A stretch of DNA of 64,000 nucleotides. It comes from Ferrimonas marina. GTDB taxonomy: Bacteria; Pseudomonadota; Gammaproteobacteria; Enterobacterales; Shewanellaceae. Under the pieces are notes generated by a model. The model was not told the origin of the DNA and did no database searches. It saw only the letters and a list, made by a program, of their open reading frames with translations. The stretch lies in contig NZ_FQXG01000006.1 of the NCBI RefSeq assembly GCF_900129905.1, positions 144,580 to 208,579 of the forward strand. The letters are read 5' to 3'. Positions 59,201 through 64,000 of this stretch are shown here, one piece after another. Made by a program: the position numbers and the translations under genes. Positions within the stretch are counted from its first letter, which is position 1; every line of letters begins with the position of its first letter.

Positions 59201-60713
59201 CGTTTTGCGCCAAGGTGTAGGTCCAGTTGCCGTTGGCATCGACGGATAGGGAGCCATAGCTGCCGGCGAGGGTGTCGGCGACGAAGGCCAGGTCCGGGTT
59301 GTCCGCATCGGTGGCGGTGAGCTGACCTTCGGCGATGAGGTCGGTGTCTTCGGTGACGCTGCCGCTGTCCTCAGAGATTACAGGGGCATCGTCGGTGCCG
59401 GTGACGGTGATGGTGACCTGGGTTTCGGAGCCGTCGGTGAGGGTGACAGTAATGACATCGGTGACCTGCTCACCGTCGGTAAGGGCGTCGACGGTGGCGT
59501 TCTGCGCCAGGGTGTAGGTCCAGTTGCCTTGGGCATCGACGGTCAGGCTGCCATAGCTGCCGGAGAGGGTATCAGCCACAAAGGCCAGATCCGGGTTGTC
59601 GGCGTCGGTGGCAGTGAGCTGACCTTCGGCGGTCAGCGCCGTGTCTTCGGTCACCGAGCCGATGTCTTCGGAGATCACCGGGGCATCGTCGGTGCCGGTG
59701 ACGGTGATGGTGACCTGGGTTTCGGAGCCGTCATTCAAGGTGACCGTAATAACATCGGTGACCTGCTCACCGTCGATGAGGGCATCGACGGTGGCGTTCT
59801 GGGCCAGGGTGTAGGTCCAGTTGCCGTTGGCATCGACGGTCAGGGAGCCATAGCTGCCGGCAATCGTGTCGGCGACGAAGGCCAGGTCCGGGTTGTCGGA
59901 GTCGGTGGCTGTCAGGGTGCCGGTGGCAACCAGATCCGTGTCTTCGGTGACCGAGCCGGTGTCTTCGGAGATCACCGGGGCATCGTCGGTGCCGGTGACG
60001 GTGATGGTGACCTGGGTTTCAGAGCCGTCGGTGAGGGTGACGGTGATGACGTCGGTGACCTGCTCACCGTCGGTAAGGGCATCGACGGTGGCGTTCTGGG
60101 CCAGGGTGTAGGTCCAGTTGCCGTTGGCATCGACAGTCAGGCTGCCGTAGCTGCCGGCCAGGGTGTCGGCGACGAAGGCCAAGTCCGGGTTGTCCGAATC
60201 GTTGGCGCTGAGCTGTCCATCCGCGGTGAGCAGAGTGTCTTCAATCACGGCCCCTTCACCAGCGCTGATGATGGGGGCGATGTCGGCATCCGGGCCAAGC
60301 AGCGGGGCACCGCTGTCGCGGAAGCTCAGGGCATCGGTCGGGTCGGCAGCGGCAGTTTGGTAGCCCCCTTGGGTCTGGGTTTCTACAGCATTGCGATCAA
60401 CCTTAATGAAGCTTTCCTGGCCCTGGGCACCCACCTGGCCGGCGGCGGTATCGGGCAGCTCTTCCAGATCAGCGCCCTGCATCAACAGTTGCTGCAGAGC
60501 CGCCACTTCGGGGTCGATGGTTTCAGTCCCTTGGGCGTTGGGCTGGGCGGTTTCCAGCTGAACCCCGTCTGCCAGGTAAACCTGTTCGCCGGGGCTGAGC
60601 AGGTCACCGGCAAAGCGCAGGGATTCGGTGCCGTCGACAGCGATAACGCGTACCGAGTCGGCTCCATGGATCTGGCGAATGGTCAGGCTATGTTGAATGG
60701 TTTGAACTTGCAC
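53244..60713 (-). CDS. giant LapA-type repeat adhesin with vWA and RTX domains
   Basis: This is a 2489-residue secreted adhesin. The N-terminal retention module includes a LapG-type cleavage motif TAAG at residues 89-92. Thirteen near-identical 99-residue VCBS/cadherin-like repeats follow (about residues 153-1439; typical unit SGSVTEDTVLTAEGQ...GTDDAPVISED). A divergent fourteenth unit, further Ig-like/VCBS regions, a vWA domain with intact MIDAS motif DTSES, RTX nonapeptides (GGAGNDILFG; GGDDILYGGAGDDILYG) and a type I C-terminal signal complete it. I set the start at the GTG at 60713 because GGGAGGGAG stands just upstream; an ATG 18 codons earlier has no such site. Expected role: Ca-dependent surface attachment and biofilm, released by LapG at low c-di-GMP. 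Confidence 0.9.
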   Translation of the reverse strand: MQVQTIQHSLTIRQIHGADSVRVIAVDGTESLRFAGDLLSPGEQVYLADGVQLETAQPNAQGTETIDPEVAALQQLLMQGADLEELPDTAAGQVGAQGQESFIKVDRNAVETQTQGGYQTAAADPTDALSFRDSGAPLLGPDADIAPIISAGEGAVIEDTLLTADGQLSANDSDNPDLAFVADTLAGSYGSLTVDANGNWTYTLAQNATVDALTDGEQVTDVITVTLTDGSETQVTITVTGTDDAPVISEDTGSVTEDTDLVATGTLTATDSDNPDLAFVADTIAGSYGSLTVDANGNWTYTLAQNATVDALIDGEQVTDVITVTLNDGSETQVTITVTGTDDAPVISEDIGSVTEDTALTAEGQLTATDADNPDLAFVADTLSGSYGSLTVDAQGNWTYTLAQNATVDALTDGEQVTDVITVTLTDGSETQVTITVTGTDDAPVISEDSGSVTEDTDLIAEGQLTATDADNPDLAFVADTLAGSYGSLSVDANGNWTYTLAQNATVDALTDGEQVTDVITVTLTDGSETQVTITVTGTDDAPVISEDSGSVTEDTVLTAEGQLTATDADNPDLAFVADTLAGSYGSLVVDANGNWTYTLAQNATVDALTDGEQVTDVITVTLTDGSETQVTITVTGTDDAPVISEDSGSVTEDTVLTADGQLTATDADNPDLAFVADTLTGSYGSLVVDASGNWTYTLAQNATVDALTDGEQVTDVITVTLTDGSQTQVTITVTGTDDAPVISEDSGSVTEDTVLTAEGQLSATDADNPDLAFVADTLAGSYGSLTLDANGNWTYTLAQNATVDALTDGEQVTDVITVTLTDGSQTQVTITVTGTDDAPVISQDTGSVTEDTVLTAEGQLTATDADNPDLAFVADTLAGSYGSLVVDAQGNWTYTLAQNATVDALTDGEQVTDVITVTLTDGSETQVTITVTGTDDAPVISEDSGSVTEDTVLTAEGQLTATDADNPDLAFVADTLAGSYGSLVVDANGNWTYTLAQNATIDALTDGEQVTDVITVTLTDGSETQVTITVTGTDDAPVISEDSGSVTEDTVLTAEGQLTATDADNPDLAFVADTLAGSYGSLVVDANGNWTYTLAQNATVDALTDGEQVTDVITVTLTDGSQTQVTITVTGTDDAPVISEDSGSVTEDTVLTAEGQLSATDADNPDLAFVADTIAGSYGSLVVDANGNWTYTLAQNATVDALTDGEQVTDVITVTLTDGSETQVTITVTGTDDAPVISEDSGSVTEDTVLTAEGQLTATDADNPDLAFVADTLAGSYGSLVVDANGNWTYTLAQNATVDALADGEQVTDVITVTLTDGSETQVTITVTGTDDAPVISEDSGSVTEDTVLTADGQLTATDADNPDLAFVADTLAGSYGSLVVDAQGNWTYTLAQNATVDALADGEQVTDVITVTLTDGSETQVTITVTGTNDAPSISADSGSVTEDIDVNNGMLATGGDLNLVLGADDSNTTLSFEADGDDYLGTFVVNDDGSWSFSVDNSLDAIQQLGPDDSLVQTYTVTVDDGQGGVLSQTVTVTIQGTGELEGGDLAGITLDDAATEGNQTDTQTTTLTFTLGVFAIAAYAFGDTDGIQIDGLDGSLSWQVVSGSLVGYLDGDLQQPMISLSLQDLGDGNVSVQATLMENLQHQVDLDQLTISGIEVVATDAGGNSASGQVNLTVLDDGISLVAGDLQGENAANYHGEGTLELEGVDQGYSADFNPTIAKLMGDSYQGEAFTDSGLTSNGYSVFYYVDPANPDVLIAYLDTNDVPSAYQGEDGANGQQLIFTLTADPDNGSYSIDGHVSIDSLETIEIAGVEGATGGNGPILYIGYDSTTGAFDVEYNAADIAPNFELAFTLTARSNDGSEGKVNGNNNGVGIDNAFIQDDEVLIVDYQQDVAATSVSFAGADEIAYRAFDADGNLLDEGTIRSGEVIENVGSISYIELMSAGSGSEFRFQFSGTSAETIVSTTKDVTLDFTLGVTDSDGDTVEDDFTIELAAPGPDNQGDDIILGDAGGSELQEQPLDYNYVIMIDTSESLYTWELQEVKAAVTNMLNSMKDHPGTVTVKLIGFAKNVDGQSQDTFDVTDPDQLASAQAFVEALFSRGVTNYEAAFQEAIDWLQGDAPAADETHTFLITDGIPTANLRGDDANGTQSGNSERAIKHLLGQANNDSQDEVALLNSLSNSLRAVGFGMDPDQLLTDAVDLTGDGQPDNVTTQLLMDHIDSSGAAQLLEGSNGLDQTLQNLVELTLDGVGRQLLDGGAGNDILFGDSPNTDELAQQQGLDLPPGSGTKVFEALEQDPANNWSREDTLNYVRTHHQTLSQESVDSGGQGRDGGDDILYGGAGDDILYGQEGDDLLVGGLGSDLLSGGSGADTFAWRDGDADGSLDTVVDFSRADGDRLDLSDLLVGEEQGDLTDYLNVSTDGTDTTIEVTPTGVGAPSLTIVLEGNQYQDLDALLQDGALVLDSAQPSANNAAGGPAIDVAPQQNELLP
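56397..60257 (-). repeat. 13 tandem 297-bp coding repeats in the adhesin
   Basis: The 297-base unit (99 residues) is repeated 13 times with no change of phase. Most units differ at only a few residues (for example AEGQ/ADGQ, VVDANG/LTVDANG/VVDAQG, ALTDG/ALADG/ALIDG). The central units are the most alike. The edges, especially the first two, are more divergent. Confidence 0.93.
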
Positions 60714-60971
60714 GGTGCTCCCTCCCGTTATGCCTCTTCCTGAGGGCATTTGCTGCCACGATTTCAACTGCCGAGCGTGACCGAATTAACCATATGGTAC
60801 CGGGCTGGTAACTTGATGCCAACATTTTGACGGGTGGAAATACGGTTTAAAAACCACAACATAGAGAGGGCTTGAACGGGATTTTGCGAGGTTTTGGCAG
60901 GTATTGCGGTGAATGGTGCGAAAGAAGCCTAGATAGGGTGTATCTGGTTCATTTATAAAAATTACGCTGGA
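60714..60971. other. upstream region of the adhesin operon
   Basis: This non-coding region is AT-rich relative to the flanks and should hold the promoter of the Lap operon. CCATATGG and GGTACC form a small dyad near 60790-60802. No promoter hexamers could be assigned with confidence. Confidence 0.4.
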
Positions 60972-61004
60972 TGAAAAAACGGCCTACCATCAGGGCAGGC
61001 CGTT
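60972..61004 (-). terminator. intrinsic terminator after moaA
   Basis: On the minus strand AACGGCCTGCC, CTGAT loop, GGTAGGCCGTT is followed by TTTTTC, about 60 bases after the moaA stop. It insulates the adhesin promoter from Mo-cofactor transcription. Confidence 0.92.
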
Positions 61005-61065
61005 CGGGCGGCAAAGCGAATAAAACTCAAAGTATCGACGGGTCTATGCCGAGTTGGCCAGTGCA

Positions 61066-62052
61066 CTAGCCTCCGGTATGGCTCATAAAGCGCAGGATCT
61101 GTGTTTCTCCTTCATCGCTGAAGTGGTGCATCTCCGGCTTGCGAGACATGGCATTGACGATAGCTTCCTTCACCGGCGCCAGCTGACCCGGGTTTTGTCG
61201 CAGGATCGCCTTCAGGTCTACCGAATTCTCGTTGCCGAGGCAGAGCAGCAGCTCACCGGTGGTGGTCACCCGAACCCGGTTGCACTGATCGCAGAAGTTG
61301 TGACTGTGCGGGCTGATAAAGCCGATGCGGATGTCGCTGTCTTCCATCCGGTAGTAACGTGCCGGCCCGCCGGTATTCTCGGTGGTGGGGATCAGCGCAT
61401 GCTCAGCTTCAATCAGGCGGCGCACCTCGGCGCTGGTCAGCATCGAGTGCTTGCGTCGGTCGTCCGACAGCAGGCCCAGTGGCATCTCCTCGATGAAGCT
61501 GATGTCCACGCCCTTGTCCCGGGCGAAGTTGACCAGGTCCAGCACCTCGTCGTCATTGTTGCCCTTCATCGCCACGGTATTGAGCTTGATCCGTTCAAAG
61601 CCGGCCTCGATGGCGGCGTCGATCCCCGCCAATACCCGCTCCAGCTTGCCGTTGCGGGTCACCGCTTTGAAGCGATCCGGATCCAGGGTGTCCAGGCTGA
61701 TGTTGATGCGCTTCAGGCCCGCCTCCGCCAGGGCGGGGGCAAACTTCTTGAGGCGCGAACCGTTGGTGGTCAGGCAGAGATCCTTCAGACCCGGCAGGTC
61801 TGCCAACTGCTTCACCAGAAAGTCCAGGTTGCTCTTCACCAGGGGCTCGCCCCCGGTCAGCCGGATCTTGCTCACCCCAAGCTCAGTGAAGGCCTGGGCG
61901 ATCAGGTGCAGCTCCTCCAGGGACAGAACCTCCTCCCGGGGCAGGAAGGTGGGGTTCTCATCCATGCAGTAGACGCAGCGAAAATCGCAATGGTCGGTAA
62001 CAGATAAGCGAAGGTATTTGATCTCACGACCGAAACCATCAATCAGTGCCAT
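61066..62052 (-). CDS. moaA: GTP 3',8-cyclase MoaA
   Basis: This 328-residue radical-SAM enzyme carries out, with MoaC, the first step of molybdopterin synthesis from GTP. The SAM cluster motif is C22-x3-C26-x2-C29 (CDFRCVYC). The second, C-terminal cluster motif is C-x2-C-x13-C (CDQCNRVRV...LLLC). KIRLTGGEPL is the SAM-binding segment, and the C-terminus ends in the essential Gly-Gly (SHTGG). AGGAAGAG precedes the ATG. It follows the mobB-moeA fusion by 12 bases, presumably in one operon with mobA. moaBCDE are not in the window. Confidence 0.95.
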   Translation of the reverse strand: MALIDGFGREIKYLRLSVTDHCDFRCVYCMDENPTFLPREEVLSLEELHLIAQAFTELGVSKIRLTGGEPLVKSNLDFLVKQLADLPGLKDLCLTTNGSRLKKFAPALAEAGLKRINISLDTLDPDRFKAVTRNGKLERVLAGIDAAIEAGFERIKLNTVAMKGNNDDEVLDLVNFARDKGVDISFIEEMPLGLLSDDRRKHSMLTSAEVRRLIEAEHALIPTTENTGGPARYYRMEDSDIRIGFISPHSHNFCDQCNRVRVTTTGELLLCLGNENSVDLKAILRQNPGQLAPVKEAIVNAMSRKPEMHHFSDEGETQILRFMSHTGG

Positions 62053-62064
62053 TATGACTCTTCC

Positions 62065-63861
62065 TTACAACAGATCGGCGAAGGGTTGGATCCACACCGA
62101 CTCACCCGCCTGCACTTGGGCCAGGGGCTCTTCGATGATGATCAGGCAGTTGGCCTTGGACATGGAGCCCAGCATACCGCTGCCCTGGTGACCGGTGCTG
62201 ACCACCTGCAGTTGGCCAACGGCACCCAGTTGGGCAACGCCACGGAGAAACTCGGTGCGGCCAACCCGGCTGCGCAGGCTCTCGCCCGCCACGGCACGCA
62301 GTCTCTGCGGCTGCCAGTCACGCTCACCGGCCAGCTTGCGCAGGGTCGGCTGGACAAACTGCATAAAGGAGACCATCACCGCAACCGGGTTACCCGGCAG
62401 GCCGAAGAACAGGGTGTCGCCCAGGGTGCCAAAGGCCAGGGGGCGGCCCGGCCGCTGAGCGATCTTCCAAAAATCGATCTGGCCCAGCTTGGCCAGGGCG
62501 CCCTTGATAAAGTCGGCGTCGCCAACGGAAACACCGCCTGAGGTCAGCACCACATCCGCTTGCGCCGCGGCCTGCTCCAGGGCGTGGACCATGGCCGCCT
62601 CGTTGTCTTCGATGATCCCCAGATCGATGATCTCACAGCCGAGCTTGGTCAGCATGCCGTGCAGGGTGAAGCGATTGGAGTCGAAGATGCAGTTGGGCTT
62701 GAGCGGTTGGTCCGGTGCACAGACTTCGTCACCGGTGGAGAAGATCGCCACCTTGGGGCGACGCAGCACCTTGGGCTGACCCAGCCCCAGTGAGGCTAAC
62801 AGACCCAGCTCCGCGGCGCCGATGCGCTTGCCTGCCGGCAACGCGGTGGCACCCAGGGCGATGTCTTCCCCTGCCTGGCGAACATTCTGGCCTGGCTCGA
62901 TGGGGCCTTCGAAGCGTACCTGGTCACCCTCTTGCTGGGCCAGTTCACGCATGACCACGGTGTCGGCGCCGGCGGGCATGGGTGCGCCGGTCATGATCTT
63001 AACCGCTTCGCCGGGCTGCAGCGGTTCCGGGTAGTGGTAGCCGGCAAAAACCTCGGCCACCACGCGGTACTGCTCGCAGGTGGGATCGTAGGCAAAGCCG
63101 TAGCCATCCATCGCCGAGTTGGTGTGCTGCGGCACGTTGATGGGGGAGACGGTCTCCTCGGCCAGCACCCGGTTGAGGCTGTCGATCAGGCTGACCGCCT
63201 GTTGTTCAGTGATGGGGTTTGCCATCGCCAGGATGCGATCCAGGCCCTGTTGCACCGACAGCTGCTTGCGCTCGGTGTCATCGCAGCTGGGCCCCAGCGG
63301 CGTCAGCGCCACCGGCTGCCAGCGGGCCATGAAGCCCTGAACGAAGTCGGCAATGGCGGCGACGTCGTTGATGTCCAGTTGCGGCAGGGTGCAGGAGTCG
63401 GGCAGCTGGGTGGCTTCATCGCAGGCGATGCCCTGGATCAGCGGGTCGTCGGTGAAGACAAAGGGCTTGCCCACCTCGGCCCGGTGCAGCTCCAGCTTGG
63501 GCAGGGGCAGCTTCTTAAAGCCCTCCACCAGGATAAGATCGACCCGGCTCTGGTCGACCAAGCCCAGCAGCTCCTTGAGCTCCGGGTCGCCCTCCACCGG
63601 GCGCTCCATCATCAGGGCGCGTCGCTTAGAGGAGGCGATCAGCATCTGATCGGCGCCGGCCTTGCGCAGCTCGTAGCTGTCCTTGCCGGGCTTATCCACC
63701 TCGAAGTTACAGTGGGCGTGCTTGAGCATCGCCAGGCGGACACCGCGCTGGTTCAATTCGGGGATCAGCTTGCGCAGCAGCGTGGTCTTGCCGGTGCCAC
63801 TGTAGGCACACAGGCCCAGCACCGGGACGCGGCAATCGGCCAATAATTCATTCAGGGTCAT
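62065..63861 (-). CDS. MobB-MoeA fusion protein (Mo insertion and GTP-binding adaptor)
   Basis: This is a 598-residue two-domain protein. Residues 1-190 are MobB-like: P-loop AYSGTGKTTLLRKL, KHAHCNFEVDKPGKDSYELRKAGA and LILVEGFKKLPLPK. Residues about 205-598 are MoeA: TNSAMDGYGF, IMTGAPMPAGADTVV, FSTGDEVCAPDQPL, TSGGVSVGDADFIKGAL and FFGLPGNPVAVMVSF. MoeA inserts molybdate into adenylylated molybdopterin. MobB binds GTP and works with MobA on guanine-dinucleotide attachment, so the fusion joins insertion and nucleotide steps needed for bis-MGD enzymes such as A1-A4. The ATG at 63861 is chosen from the MobB N-terminus; the frame is open 18 codons upstream, inside mobA. Confidence 0.93.
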   Translation of the reverse strand: MTLNELLADCRVPVLGLCAYSGTGKTTLLRKLIPELNQRGVRLAMLKHAHCNFEVDKPGKDSYELRKAGADQMLIASSKRRALMMERPVEGDPELKELLGLVDQSRVDLILVEGFKKLPLPKLELHRAEVGKPFVFTDDPLIQGIACDEATQLPDSCTLPQLDINDVAAIADFVQGFMARWQPVALTPLGPSCDDTERKQLSVQQGLDRILAMANPITEQQAVSLIDSLNRVLAEETVSPINVPQHTNSAMDGYGFAYDPTCEQYRVVAEVFAGYHYPEPLQPGEAVKIMTGAPMPAGADTVVMRELAQQEGDQVRFEGPIEPGQNVRQAGEDIALGATALPAGKRIGAAELGLLASLGLGQPKVLRRPKVAIFSTGDEVCAPDQPLKPNCIFDSNRFTLHGMLTKLGCEIIDLGIIEDNEAAMVHALEQAAAQADVVLTSGGVSVGDADFIKGALAKLGQIDFWKIAQRPGRPLAFGTLGDTLFFGLPGNPVAVMVSFMQFVQPTLRKLAGERDWQPQRLRAVAGESLRSRVGRTEFLRGVAQLGAVGQLQVVSTGHQGSGMLGSMSKANCLIIIEEPLAQVQAGESVWIQPFADLL

Positions 63862-63869
63862 GGCGGTTC

Positions 63870-64000
63870 TCACAGCGGATCGTTGTTGGCCAGGGCCTGT
63901 TCCATCTGCTGGCACTGCTCTGGCGTATTAATGTTGGCGAAGTCGTTGGCTTGGCCGCTAAAGGTACAGCGTGCCAGCGTGTGCTGACGGTACCAGACGG
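63870..64000 (-). CDS. mobA: molybdenum cofactor guanylyltransferase MobA (3' end only)
   Basis: Reading from the window's right edge on the minus strand, the frame gives the last 42 residues of a protein, with FSGQANDFANINTPEQC near its end, then a TGA at 63870-63872. DFANINTPE is the C-terminal signature of MobA, which attaches GMP to the Mo cofactor. The gene ends eight bases before the mobB-moeA start, consistent with a mobA-mobB/moeA-moaA operon. The remainder lies outside the window. Confidence 0.85.
   Translation of the reverse strand, partial: VWYRQHTLARCTFSGQANDFANINTPEQCQQMEQALANNDPL

Noticed and set aside
56397-60257. Periodic repeats considered as a CRISPR or satellite array
   Set aside because: The period is 297 bases, in frame, with coding similarity along the whole unit and no unique spacers.
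56025-60743. Plus-strand open frames opposite the adhesin repeats
   Set aside because: They repeat with the 297-base period because the repeat lacks stops in that frame; the products show no signal, domain or ribosome site.

Overview
The window (about 60% GC by eye) looks like chromosome of a marine, respiratory gammaproteobacterium of the Shewanella/Ferrimonas type (Alteromonadales). The clues are an ilvGMEDA operon with its leader peptide, an argX-hisR type tRNA pair, several DMSO-reductase-family respiratory enzymes and a Lap-type adhesin system. The genus is inference; there is no 16S gene here.

Layout. 1-2.1 kb: a small outer-membrane-like protein and the ComM/YifB AAA ATPase (minus strand). 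2.2-8.9 kb: the ilvGMEDA branched-chain amino acid operon, preceded by a 33-codon Leu/Ile/Val-rich leader peptide and an attenuator. 9-13.3 kb: an RND efflux adaptor and pump. 13.3-16.3 kb: an OmpW/OmpA-like barrel, a divergent membrane-bound LytTR regulator and a class V aminotransferase.

16.4-37 kb is the most striking part, a molybdoenzyme island. It has four DMSO-reductase-family catalytic subunits (called A1-A4 here), each followed by its own 4Fe-4S subunit (B1-B4), and three TorD-like chaperones. It also has two paralogous Crp-family regulators, each divergent from an A-B-TorD operon. The second regulator is translationally coupled to a modABC molybdate transporter, and a second modA follows. 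A1/B1 and A2/B2 are a recent tandem duplication; A3/A4 belong to the classical DmsA type. All four A proteins carry a Tat motif plus a lipobox, and no DmsC-type anchor or DmsE/DmsF-type conduit lies in the window. The island appears built for anaerobic respiration with lipid-anchored, probably outer-membrane, reductases that bring their own chaperones, regulators and metal supply. An SdsA-type alkylsulfatase follows it.

39-45 kb is housekeeping: a small membrane protein, UbiK, Rep helicase, a GAF-GAF-GGDEF-EAL protein, tRNA-Arg(CCG) and tRNA-His(GTG). 45.2-60.7 kb holds a complete minus-strand Lap system: LapD-like c-di-GMP receptor, LapG-like protease, OmpA-like lipoprotein, TolC/HlyD/ABC type I secretion components, and a 2489-residue adhesin with an N-terminal TAAG site, 13 nearly identical 99-residue repeats, a vWA domain and RTX repeats. 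61-64 kb holds molybdenum cofactor genes: moaA, a mobB-moeA fusion and the 3' end of mobA. These would supply the cofactor that the island's enzymes need.
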